From positions 1 to 28,605 of IMG/VR virus record IMGVR_UViG_3300021197_000815: 28,605 nt of DNA; one strand, 5' to 3'. The notes under the pieces are model-generated. The model was given only the letters and a program-made list of their open reading frames with translations, did not search any database and was not told the origin of the DNA. Shown one piece after another: positions 15,166 through 20,861 of the stretch (the first letter of the stretch is position 1; each line of letters starts with the position of its first letter). The translations under genes were made by a program, and so were the position numbers. This stretch comes from a virus.

Positions 15166-15342
15166 TTGCAGACCTACGTCAACTTCTGCTTCTTGATCAC
15201 CTTCAGAGAGGTCACCGTTACCTGTGTCTGCCTGCTGTTCACACTGAGCGAGTAAGCAGATGTTCACAGGGGTGTAGCCTGTACTGTACGAACAAGCTGA
15301 AAGTACAAATAGAGTAGAGAGGAGTAGAGCTAGTTTAGGCAT
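15163..15342 (-). CDS. Small lipoprotein (possible outer-membrane spanin or exclusion factor)
   Basis: 59 residues from ATG 15342, one base after the upstream stop. The N-terminus 'KLALLLSTLFVLSAC' is a textbook lipoprotein signal with lipobox LSAC (lipidated Cys17). The mature part is ~43 residues with two more Cys and a strongly acidic end. Small lipoproteins after a holin gene are often o-spanins (Rz1-like), which fuse the outer membrane in lysis, but this one is not Pro-rich and no adjacent i-spanin is obvious. It could instead belong to the exported cassette downstream. Location between lysis genes and exported genes fits both. Confidence 0.7.
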   Translation of the reverse strand: MPKLALLLSTLFVLSACSYSTGYTPVNICLLAQCEQQADTGNGDLSEGDQEAEVDVGLQ

Positions 15343-15343
15343 A

Positions 15344-15751
15344 TTACTTACCATCCTTCCACTTCTCTATGGCCTTCTCACCACTGCGACCTACGATGTA
15401 ACCACCAACACCTAGTGTTAGAAGGTTCCAGAGCTGGTCTGGTAGCTCAAGGGTGTTCTCCAGTACACTTGGGAATACGATACCCAGTACAGGGAAGAAC
15501 AAGTAGTTCATAGCTATAATAGAGATAGCGACCATCATCAGGAGGGGCCGCCAAGCGGATGTGATCCAGCTCTCTGACTTAGCCTCAGCGAGGATGATCT
15601 CACCACGTATCTTCTCAAGGGAGTCAGTGTGTTCGAGAAGAGCTAGTTTAGTCTCTCTTTCTATCTCAGCTCTCTTATCTGAGTCTGGGATAACCTTCTT
15701 CAGCACATCACCTAGGATCGGTGCAAGAACGGGGATAAGGGCCTGAAGCAT
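15344..15751 (-). CDS. Holin, GTA-type three-TM family
   Basis: 135 residues. A helical charged N-terminal part (to ~60) is followed by 'SWITSAWRPLLMMVAI' and hydrophobic segments at ~68-86, ~84-97 and ~108-122 with 'LGVGGYIVGRSGEKAIEKW'. This 'W..S.WRP.....' plus 'GGY..GRS.EK' pattern is that of the 3TM holin family of gene transfer agents and many alphaproteobacterial phages. It would form the inner-membrane lesion that releases the endolysin. It is separated from the next membrane protein by only a few bases. Confidence 0.85.
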   Translation of the reverse strand: MLQALIPVLAPILGDVLKKVIPDSDKRAEIERETKLALLEHTDSLEKIRGEIILAEAKSESWITSAWRPLLMMVAISIIAMNYLFFPVLGIVFPSVLENTLELPDQLWNLLTLGVGGYIVGRSGEKAIEKWKDGK

Positions 15752-15754
15752 ATT

Positions 15755-16024
15755 CTACTTGTCCTTTCTAGACACCCACATAGTGAAGATCAACATCACA
15801 AGTGAGTTAAAGATGAACCACAACCAGTTGGAGATGTCACGTCCCCACTCATACCCTGAAAGGTACGCTGTGGTCCAACCTGATTGGGCCCAGAGGTATG
15901 TGACGACTGCTAGGGCCATTAAGAAACCTACGAGGCTACGTCTCTGTACAGCAGCAGGTACCAAGGCGATGAGCAACACCGTTGCCCACAGTAGTGTTAT
16001 GAAGTCTACGGTAATTGATGACAT
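15755..16024 (-). CDS. Three-TM membrane protein in lysis cluster
   Basis: 89 residues with hydrophobic segments at about 8-25, 31-47 and 66-84 and an Arg/Lys end ('VSRKDK'). It starts behind AAGGGAAG and overlaps the upstream 49-residue membrane protein by 19 bases. Position between endolysin and holin suggests an antiholin, second holin or lysis-timing protein. No family recognised. Confidence 0.65.
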   Translation of the reverse strand: MSSITVDFITLLWATVLLIALVPAAVQRRSLVGFLMALAVVTYLWAQSGWTTAYLSGYEWGRDISNWLWFIFNSLVMLIFTMWVSRKDK

Positions 16025-16155
16025 TCAACTACTTCCCTTTTTATTGTTATTACCCACGAGCTCTGAGCGGCGAAGTCCACCCAGAACATAAAGAGCGTAG
16101 CGAGTATGAAACCTGCTATAGCTGCAGGTACGTTGTTTCGTAGCTGACCCTTCAC
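16006..16155 (-). CDS. 49-residue single-TM protein with GTG start
   Basis: A short frame starting at GTG 16155, which overlaps the TGA of the upstream gene (GTGA). AAAGGGGGG lies about ten bases upstream. It holds one hydrophobic segment ('AAIAGFILATLFMFWVDFAA') after a short basic N-terminus. Overlaps at both ends fit translational coupling inside the lysis cluster. It may be a holin-type or regulatory micro-protein; no family recognised. Confidence 0.55.
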   Translation of the reverse strand: MKGQLRNNVPAAIAGFILATLFMFWVDFAAQSSWVITIKREVVECHQLP

Positions 16156-16409
16156 AGGACTAGCCCCCCTTTAATCACAAAAGCCATCACAGCGGAGATA
16201 GCCCCACCTATTACGAAGAAAGCAACCTTCTGGTTAAAGGAACCTCTTTGGTTCTCAACTTCTTGTACGGTTCGGATAGTCTGCTCTAGTAGAGCAATGG
16301 TTACGGTGAGGTCAGAAGAGGTATCTCTTAGCTTCTCTAAGAGTACGTAAAGGTCCTCCACCTCTTTCTCTATCCGAGCCATGCGTAGCTGTAGGTCAGA
16401 TTCAGTCAT
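16152..16409 (-). CDS. Coiled-coil, C-terminally anchored lysis-type protein (XhlA-like architecture)
   Basis: 85 residues: a heptad-rich helix from ~5 to ~50 ('MARIEKEVEDLYVLLEKL'), then a hydrophobic C-terminal segment at ~62-80 ('KVAFFVIGGAISAVMAFVI'). This layout is the same as XhlA-type phage proteins that work with holins at the membrane. It lies directly after the endolysin gene. Architecture match only. Confidence 0.6.
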   Translation of the reverse strand: MTESDLQLRMARIEKEVEDLYVLLEKLRDTSSDLTVTIALLEQTIRTVQEVENQRGSFNQKVAFFVIGGAISAVMAFVIKGGLVL

Positions 16410-16477
16410 CAGTGGAGCCCCTCTTTATTGTATTCTTTTATGTACTGAGCAGAGAGGGTATGCAGTCCCTCGGGTGA

Positions 16478-17002
16478 TCAGTGTGTCATGTCTTTGAGGA
16501 AGAGGGCACGTTCTTCTTGACGTCTCTTAGTCAAACCACGTAGTACCTTACCTTTTTGCTTATCCCAGCGGAGGAGTTCGTCAGCTGCTCCTTTATAGTC
16601 TTTCTTATTCAACTTCTTCAACAGAGTTGATCTCTTGAAGTTGGTAGCACCTAGGTTATAGACAAAGGAGGCTAAAGCATCATACTGGTTCTGTGTCAGA
16701 GGTACCTTAACGTGCTTCTTGAGAGCTGCCTCTACCCAAGCCAAATCATGCTTGAGGAGTTCCTCTGCTCCTTTCTCCGTTATGACCATCCCTGGTTTAG
16801 CTGTCTTAGTGTGACCGTACCCGATAGTCCATACATCATCACGTGTAGGTAGGTAGGACCTCAGTCTTAAACCTTCGGACTCCTTGATCAAGTCCACGTT
16901 ACTGATCGACATAGATTGTACATCTGCTTCACCACCAACACTGTAACCTAAGTACTGAGCAGTAGCAACTGTTAGTTGTTGTAGGAAGTTGTTGAAGTTC
17001 AT
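16478..17002 (-). CDS. Endolysin, GH24 lysozyme-type muramidase
   Basis: 174 residues. It breaks the glycan strands of peptidoglycan at the end of infection. 'KESEGLRLRSY' gives the catalytic Glu (E43), and 'VWTIGYGHT' has the conserved Thr59, followed by 'NQYDALASFVYNLGA' typical of phage lysozymes. The N-terminal ~30 residues are weakly hydrophobic with no clear signal or SAR anchor, so release probably needs the holin. The usual Asp nine residues after the Glu is Pro52 here and one residue is inserted; D55/D56 may take the role. The ATG overlaps the upstream stop (ATGA). Confidence 0.88.
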   Translation of the reverse strand: MNFNNFLQQLTVATAQYLGYSVGGEADVQSMSISNVDLIKESEGLRLRSYLPTRDDVWTIGYGHTKTAKPGMVITEKGAEELLKHDLAWVEAALKKHVKVPLTQNQYDALASFVYNLGATNFKRSTLLKKLNKKDYKGAADELLRWDKQKGKVLRGLTKRRQEERALFLKDMTH

Positions 17003-17262
17003 TCCCAGTCTCTTTTAGTATTCGGTTGGTGGACATCTCTGGCATCTAGGAGTCCTTCAAGATACATGGAACGCTCCATGCGGTCTAAGGATACCCACTC
17101 ACCTGTGTCCTGGAAGTACTTCTGTCTGACGTAGAAGACCTCACTACGAGGTATGTGCATAGTCTGCAGAGCCTTTATGTCATCCCCTGCGAGAGCACTA
17201 AAGAACCTCCCTAGGATGTCGTCTTCTGGTCCGTGTGTATCTGTTCGTTCTGGAGTCTTCAT
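16999..17262 (-). CDS. First gene of the late arm; unknown function
   Basis: 87 residues, charged and helical ('EDDILGRFFSALAGDDIKAL', 'SEVFYVRQKYFQDTGEW', 'MERSMYLEGLLDARDVH'). No signal or membrane segment. It overlaps the endolysin start by four bases, so the two are translated together. It is the first gene after two consecutive late promoters. Function unknown. Confidence 0.65.
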   Translation of the reverse strand: MKTPERTDTHGPEDDILGRFFSALAGDDIKALQTMHIPRSEVFYVRQKYFQDTGEWVSLDRMERSMYLEGLLDARDVHQPNTKRDWE

Positions 17263-17287
17263 CGTACTCTCTCATTAGCTTACCCCA

Positions 17288-17316
17288 GTTATAACATAGG
17301 GTGTTCTTCAAGTCAA
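17288..17316 (-). promoter_or_regulatory. Sigma70-type promoter at the head of the late arm (proximal)
   Basis: TTGACT at 17316-17311 and TATAAC at 17293-17288 with a 17-base spacer, minus strand. The start is ~20 bases before the first late gene. Confidence 0.75.
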
Positions 17317-17378
17317 GCAGAAATACCACCTTAGCTATACTAAGGGCTCTGCTTCTCCTTCAATTTTATTGAATAATT

Positions 17379-17400
17379 CCCCTGAAGTTCCCTTGAGGGG
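17379..17400. other. Hairpin in the late-arm leader
   Basis: CCCCTGAAG-TTCC-CTTGAGGGG: a nine-position stem with one mismatch. It is not followed by a clear U-run on either strand. A second perfect hairpin, CCTTAG-CTATA-CTAAGG, lies at 17329-17345. Both fall between the two late promoters, so they are in the leader of the distal one. Confidence 0.5.
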
Positions 17401-17423
17401 GTGCGACAAAGGAGGTGAAGTAC

Positions 17424-17436
17424 ATACTTAAAGTAT
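17424..17436. repeat. Palindromic operator candidate, copy 1
   Basis: ATACTTAAAGTAT, a perfect six-base dyad around one central base. Other copies are at 17490-17502, 17593-17605 and 24369-24381. Confidence 0.75.
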
Positions 17437-17489
17437 GACTTGGGTTGGACATGTAGCCGCGAGGTCAACCCCTTATGTGTACTTAATGT

Positions 17490-17502
17490 ATACTTTAAGT
17501 AT
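17490..17502. repeat. Palindromic operator candidate, copy 2
   Basis: ATACTTTAAGTAT, the reverse complement of copy 1. A degenerate relative (GTACTTAATGTAT) overlaps it on the left. Confidence 0.75.
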
Positions 17503-17592
17503 CTCTTATGTTCTTCACTTAAGTTCTACTTATCTTCTTCATCTTCTATGTTATATCTTATTAGATGTAGGAGTTTTAGTGTTCTTTAAGAA

Positions 17593-17605
17593 ATACTTTA
17601 AGTAT
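17593..17605. repeat. Palindromic operator candidate, copy 3, abutting a promoter
   Basis: ATACTTTAAGTAT directly follows the -10 (17606-17611) of a perfect leftward promoter, covering the expected transcription start. That is a classic repressor-operator position. Confidence 0.8.
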
Positions 17606-17634
17606 ATTATACCATAAGTGTGTTTGGGTGTCAA
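17606..17634 (-). promoter_or_regulatory. Perfect-consensus sigma70 promoter at the head of the late arm (distal)
   Basis: TTGACA at 17634-17629 and TATAAT at 17611-17606, separated by 17 bases, minus strand. It drives a leader of about 340 bases before the first late gene. A 13-base palindrome sits immediately downstream over the start site. Confidence 0.85.
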
Positions 17635-17662
17635 GCTAAAAGCGACATGCTAGATGAAGATA

Positions 17663-17705
17663 GGGAAGATCTCCCACGAAAGGGTCATTTAGCGGGAAGA
17701 TCTCC
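17663..17705. repeat. Direct repeat GGGAAGATCTCC
   Basis: Two identical 12-base copies at 17663-17674 and 17694-17705, about three helical turns apart (31 bases). Flanking CATTTAGC (from about 17686) and GCTAAAATG form an imperfect inverted repeat around the second copy. Possibly a protein-binding site upstream of the distal late promoter. Confidence 0.6.
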
Positions 17706-17933
17706 TGTGTATTAGCTAAAATGCAGAACATTCTCCTTCACCCTGTTTTCCACCCAGGCCTCAACCTGTAGTTGACCAGGTACTACATAGGGTATACACA
17801 TAGGCTTCGAACCCCTAGTGGGTTAACAAAGTGGTTAACAGACCTAAAATACCCCTCTCTGTCATTGTGGGTATATAATAACGCCACACCCCCCACTGGC
17901 CCCTCTACCCCCTGCATACATATTCCCTTTGTC

Positions 17934-18110
17934 GCATATGAGAATCATTCTTAAGTAGCTATATACATTCCGTTATTGCTATATGAGAACCATTCGCAAC
18001 AAGCATACACATTCAAGAAGCTGAATAGATTGACTGCTCGGTCGGGATTGCCTTCGCCAGAGACAAGAGACATATTCAAGAAATGCTATATGATAATCAT
18101 TCGCAAGTAG
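17934..18110. repeat. Triple Fur-box-like direct repeats
   Basis: Three copies of a ~25-base unit GCTATATGAKAAYCATTCGC at 17934-17958, 17978-18003 and 18084-18110. The cores TGAGAATCATTCTTA (17939), TGAGAACCATTCGCA (17984) and TGATAATCATTCGCA (18091) fit an imperfect 7-1-7 dyad like a Fur box. A companion repeat CAYATTCAAGAA occurs at 18008-18019 and 18071-18082. Confidence 0.7.
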
Positions 18111-18305
18111 AACGGTATTGCTGATGGTTTTCGTAGGGTATACGGGCAGGTTGGAGGTTATATTCACAAACCTGAATACATTCCCATAAATAGAACACAC
18201 CCAGAACAACCTTAAGAACACATAGGGAACGCCCCATAGACCCCGATTTTAGCCTCACTGAGCACCATCTCTGGTTTTGACGATATGCGACCCCCTAGAA
18301 ACTGA

Positions 18306-18354
18306 GTTCCCTATCTGTTCCCTGCCTGTTCTACTTCGTTCCCTTTGGTTGTAT
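18306..18354. repeat. Helically phased GTTCCCT repeats (iteron-like)
   Basis: GTTCCCT begins at 18306, 18317 and 18338, with a degenerate GTTCTAC at 18328, so steps are 11, 11 and 10 bases, i.e. one helical turn. Another GTT follows at 18348. An inverted copy AGGGAAC lies at 18224-18230. An AT-rich tract (TATATATATATTA) follows directly. This could be a replication origin or multi-site operator. Confidence 0.6.
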
Positions 18355-18578
18355 ATATATATTACTACCCGCGCGTTTATCCTTTTATAGGCTGCACCAA
18401 ACCTAAGCGAACCTATTTTCTCACCTGCTAACCTATTGATTTTAAACGATAATCGAAGAAAGTTAGTATTTTATTGCATTTTATTTGATTTATTTTAGAT
18501 GGAAACGAATCAGCTAACCCATTGTTTTCATTACATATTCTTTGGACCGACCTGAATTTATCCAATGTTTTCAAGGGG

Positions 18579-18607
18579 TTGACATTATCTCGGTCTGCCC
18601 TCATATT
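18579..18607 (+). promoter_or_regulatory. Rightward sigma70-type promoter for the early arm
   Basis: TTGACA at 18579-18584, a 17-base spacer, and CATATT at 18602-18607 (4 of 6 to consensus). The predicted start near 18614 gives a long leader of ~350 bases before the first early gene. Confidence 0.65.
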
Positions 18608-18613
18608 CAATTC

Positions 18614-18970
18614 ATCGGCAAGACAGCAAGACAAGCCAGACAGTCGAAGCGGGGAGGCGAACCCCTAGGATCAAAATCAAACGCCCTAGGTTTTAGGCTT
18701 GCGTGAGGCCGACGCCCCGATTTGGACGGGTGAGCAGCGCAAGTCTGGTTTAAACTGGGTAGCAGTCGAGTAATTGTGTGGCCACTAAGGTGCGCCACGT
18801 GAGCAGTGAAGGAGGTTGCTAGGGTCCTGAGGCTATAGAGCGGACCTCACTTATACTTAGACTGTTGCAGCAAGTGGGTGAGGGTAGTGAAGGCTTAGGG
18901 TTCCCATTTTATAAACCAGTGCATCCATGACGGGTGCATTGCTTGTGAAATGGAATAAGGAACAAATACC
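18614..18970 (+). other. GC-rich structured leader upstream of the first early gene
   Basis: No gene seen. The composition switches from AT-rich to GC-rich here. Pairings visible: CCTAGG repeated at 18664 and 18685; GGTCC (18823-18827) with GGACC (18842-18846), which competes with TGAGG (18828-18832) with CCTCA (18845-18849); and a 9-position stem AGTGCATCC/GGGTGCATT at 18918-18940 just upstream of the ribosome binding site. It may be a regulatory leader or a separate small RNA. Confidence 0.45.
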
Positions 18971-19447
18971 ATGACAAACGACATTAAAGTAATTGAAGAT
19001 AAATTCGTGACTGCAATGGGCTCAGGTGTTGCCGCTACTGGCCACCTCATTGCCCTTGTGCAAGACCTAGCTAAATCTGGGGTGGGTGGCACTGTTGCCA
19101 GCGTGATTGCTCGACTTGCCAAGAAAGGTGATATGCAAGGTGCTCGTGCGGTTCGGTCTATCGTCGGGACTATCTTCGTGGGCTCTAAGGTGGTGAAGGC
19201 GAAGGATGGTAAACTGTTGCTTTCCATGAAGGATGCTGAGCTAAATCAGGAAGCTCTTGAACGCCTAGTCAAAGCTGGTGGTGAGAAGCTGTCTATTCGT
19301 GACACATTGGTTAAGCGGGTAAAAGGTGAGACAGAAAAGAAAGAGATTGTGTTGCCTGAATATGCCGAGAAACTCGTGAAGCGTATGGCCAAGGAAGGCT
19401 TCTCACAAGCCGCCCTCGTCGCAGCCATCCAAGCCGTGAAAGCCTAA
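18971..19447 (+). CDS. First early gene; unknown helical protein
   Basis: 158 residues, Lys/Ala-rich and mostly helical ('HLIALVQDLAKSGVGGTVAS', 'EYAEKLVKRMAKEGFSQAAL'). No membrane or signal segment (the mild hydrophobic stretch at ~20-45 is Gly/Ala-rich and broken). It starts behind AATAAGGAACAAATACC. As the first gene after the rightward promoter it may act early against the host or in replication, but no motif shows this. Confidence 0.7.
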   Translation: MTNDIKVIEDKFVTAMGSGVAATGHLIALVQDLAKSGVGGTVASVIARLAKKGDMQGARAVRSIVGTIFVGSKVVKAKDGKLLLSMKDAELNQEALERLVKAGGEKLSIRDTLVKRVKGETEKKEIVLPEYAEKLVKRMAKEGFSQAALVAAIQAVKA

Positions 19448-19457
19448 TCTATACAAC

Positions 19458-19489
19458 GTGGCCACCTTTCCTCCCTCGTGGGTGGTCAC
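19458..19489 (+). other. Hairpin between early genes
   Basis: GTGGCCACC (19458-19466) pairs with GGTGGTCAC (19481-19489) over nine positions with one G-U pair; the loop is 14 bases. No U-run follows, so it is more likely an mRNA-processing or stability element than a terminator. Confidence 0.5.
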
Positions 19490-19591
19490 TCATGTGCAGA
19501 TTACCAGTGGTGTCGCTACTATGACGCCAGCCTTGGGGGCGGGATACCCGTGCTAAAACCCGCACTAACTCTAATCGTGAAAGGAAAAGTC

Positions 19592-19723
19592 ATGGTGCAA
19601 GTTATCTTGAATGGTGTGGCCGTGGGTCACCTGAGTGAAGCCAATGCCCGCCTTTACCTTACTCAAACTCGTGGCACAATCGTGTCGCAGACAGCAACCA
19701 CTATCAATGTCGTGAAAGGATAA
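19592..19723 (+). CDS. Small early protein (43 residues)
   Basis: Starts at ATG 19592 behind CGTGAAAGGAAAAGTC; a longer upstream frame would run through a hairpin and has no ribosome binding site. The sequence 'VILNGVAVGHLSEANARLYL' followed by Thr/Val-rich strands suggests a tiny alpha/beta fold. The same leader style (CGTGAAAGGA) is found before 19727, 20000 and 20862. Function unknown. Confidence 0.6.
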   Translation: MVQVILNGVAVGHLSEANARLYLTQTRGTIVSQTATTINVVKG

Positions 19724-19726
19724 ATC

Positions 19727-19981
19727 ATGTCTAGTTGGAACCACGTTAAAAATGATGCCACCCGTGCCTTGCTCAGTGGGCGTATCCCCGCTGATTTACC
19801 TAATTTAACCCAAGCCCTAGATGCTATGTTGGATGAGCAGGCGATTGATGCCTCTAATCTCGATCTAGAAGATAGTGTTTTCTTCTATCGTGCCGACATG
19901 TTATCAGAGGCGCATGATGCCTATATGTGCCGTGACAAAGGTCTCTGTATGAACCGCATCAAAACCTTCTATTCCGTTTGA
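19727..19981 (+). CDS. Small early protein (84 residues), unknown
   Basis: Preceded by CGTGAAAGGATAAATC. Acidic and helical ('PNLTQALDAMLDEQAIDA', 'YRADMLSEAHDAYMC'). It begins three bases after the previous stop and belongs to the tightly packed early operon. No motif recognised. Confidence 0.65.
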   Translation: MSSWNHVKNDATRALLSGRIPADLPNLTQALDAMLDEQAIDASNLDLEDSVFFYRADMLSEAHDAYMCRDKGLCMNRIKTFYSV

Positions 19982-19999
19982 AACGTGAAAGGATAAATT

Positions 20000-20107
20000 A
20001 TGACCGCCTACTTTACTGCCTGCGCTGTATCGTGGGCGTTAGAAAACCGTGTAGACGCAACGTGTGATCCATGTGATGATTGCACCCATTGGATAGGAGA
20101 AATATAA
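20000..20107 (+). CDS. 35-residue Cys-rich small protein
   Basis: Frame from ATG 20000 behind CGTGAAAGGATAAATT, ending one base before the next ATG. It contains 'CDPCDDCTHW', a CxxCxxC arrangement with a nearby His that could bind a metal. The ribosome binding site is as good as those of its neighbours. No family recognised. Confidence 0.55.
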   Translation: MTAYFTACAVSWALENRVDATCDPCDDCTHWIGEI

Positions 20108-20108
20108 C

Positions 20109-20510
20109 ATGCCACGCTTAGAGCAGATCGTGTTTGCTATAGACAAGAACCATGACGCCCATATCGTGTCTAAATTCATGAGACACATGGACACACAACG
20201 TGCAATGGGTAAAACAGATAGTCCTATGGTGCAGTGTATTGGTGCTTGGACAGACCTTGAAGGTAAGACCCACATGGAGCCTTCCTATATGGTGAGCACC
20301 CGTGACTTTGACAAACACGTGAGAGGCAGTGGGTATGTAGACGATCAAGTTTGTTTCTTAGTGATCCCAGGTGATACCCGCCAGCCTTGTGCCTTGCAAT
20401 TCCCTGACGGGAAGCATAGGTCTCTTAAACCCATGAGGAAGATCACATCTACCGAAGGTGTGTCTGATTGGACGTATGTTATTGAAACAGGAGAATATTT
20501 CACATGCTAG
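20109..20510 (+). CDS. Early protein (133 residues), unknown
   Basis: Alpha/beta-type composition without signal or membrane segments. 'SYMVSTRDFDKHVRGSGYVD' followed by 'CFLVIPGDTRQPCAL' looks like a compact enzyme-like or binding domain, but no catalytic motif was recognised. GGAGAAATATAAC precedes the ATG. The stop overlaps the next start. Confidence 0.65.
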   Translation: MPRLEQIVFAIDKNHDAHIVSKFMRHMDTQRAMGKTDSPMVQCIGAWTDLEGKTHMEPSYMVSTRDFDKHVRGSGYVDDQVCFLVIPGDTRQPCALQFPDGKHRSLKPMRKITSTEGVSDWTYVIETGEYFTC

Positions 20511-20602
20511 ACCTATTTGAGGAACTCGCAGACGTCACCACGTTGTCTGAAGACTATCGTGAGATAGAAGAAATCTTAGAAGAGGAATATGAAGATGGGT
20601 AA
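20504..20602 (+). CDS. 32-residue acidic small protein
   Basis: Frame from ATG 20504 behind ACAGGAGAATATTTC, overlapping the preceding stop and the next gene's start. Very acidic helical peptide ('YREIEEILEEEYEDG'). Overlaps on both sides and a good ribosome binding site support it. It could be a DNA-mimic or an inhibitor-type micro-protein (inference). Confidence 0.5.
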   Translation: MLDLFEELADVTTLSEDYREIEEILEEEYEDG

Positions 20603-20774
20603 TAAAGTAGACATGAAACCAGTGAGCCTATTTGCGACCCCTGTATCTATGGGTGAGCTAGAAGCTTGGCTTGAGAATACCCGTGATCCGATGGTGGTGA
20701 CGGGTGCCATGATGATGTATAACCTACTCGTGTCGAGCTATGATCTGCATGAAAAGGCTAGTGAAGACGCATAA
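20595..20774 (+). CDS. Small early protein (59 residues), unknown
   Basis: ATG 20595 has AGAGG nine bases upstream; ATG 20589 is too close to the site. The core 'TPVSMGELEAWLENTRDPMV' followed by 'VTGAMMMYNLLVSSYDLHEK' is helical, reminiscent of small conserved proteins in alphaproteobacterial phages. Function unknown. Confidence 0.6.
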   Translation: MGNKVDMKPVSLFATPVSMGELEAWLENTRDPMVVTGAMMMYNLLVSSYDLHEKASEDA

Positions 20775-20804
20775 GGTTGCGTTAGATATAAACAAGATGT
20801 AGTG

Positions 20805-20828
20805 CCTGCCATATATACTTGTGGCAGG
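20805..20828 (+). other. Hairpin in early intergenic leader
   Basis: CCTGCCA (20805-20811) pairs with TGGCAGG (20822-20828), a perfect 7-base stem with a 10-base AT-rich loop. It lies between 20774 and the next start; no U-run follows. Confidence 0.5.
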
Positions 20829-20861
20829 TGTTGTGTCTTACTCGTGAAAGGAGTAGCAGAG

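Larger units (their letters stand above)
17263..18970. other. Central non-coding control region between divergent arms
   Basis: About 1.7 kb with no credible gene: the open frames here lack ribosome binding sites and family-like composition. It contains two leftward promoters, one rightward promoter, three copies of a 13-base palindrome, several direct-repeat families, hairpins and an AT-rich tract. This is the expected place for early/late switching and for a replication origin. Individual elements are listed separately. Confidence 0.75.

Noticed and set aside
17329-17400. Calling the leader hairpins terminators
   Set aside because: Neither hairpin is followed by a convincing U-run on either strand.
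17435-17954. Two plus-strand 60-codon frames
   Set aside because: They overlap late promoters and repeats and lack start signals.
17979-18221. 80-codon minus-strand frame in the control region
   Set aside because: It begins with GTG without a ribosome binding site, runs through the direct repeats and has no protein-like pattern.
18628-18665. Similarity of 'CCAGACAGTCG' to the 5' part of RNase P RNA
   Set aside because: The diagnostic GAGGAAAGTCCGGGC box and the 3' conserved region are absent; the match is short and probably chance.
18428-18798. Two minus-strand frames of ~65 codons
   Set aside because: They cover the rightward promoter and its leader, have no ribosome binding sites and no family-like composition.
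18895-19227. Minus-strand frame opposite the first early gene
   Set aside because: It is the shadow of a gene with a good ribosome binding site on the plus strand.
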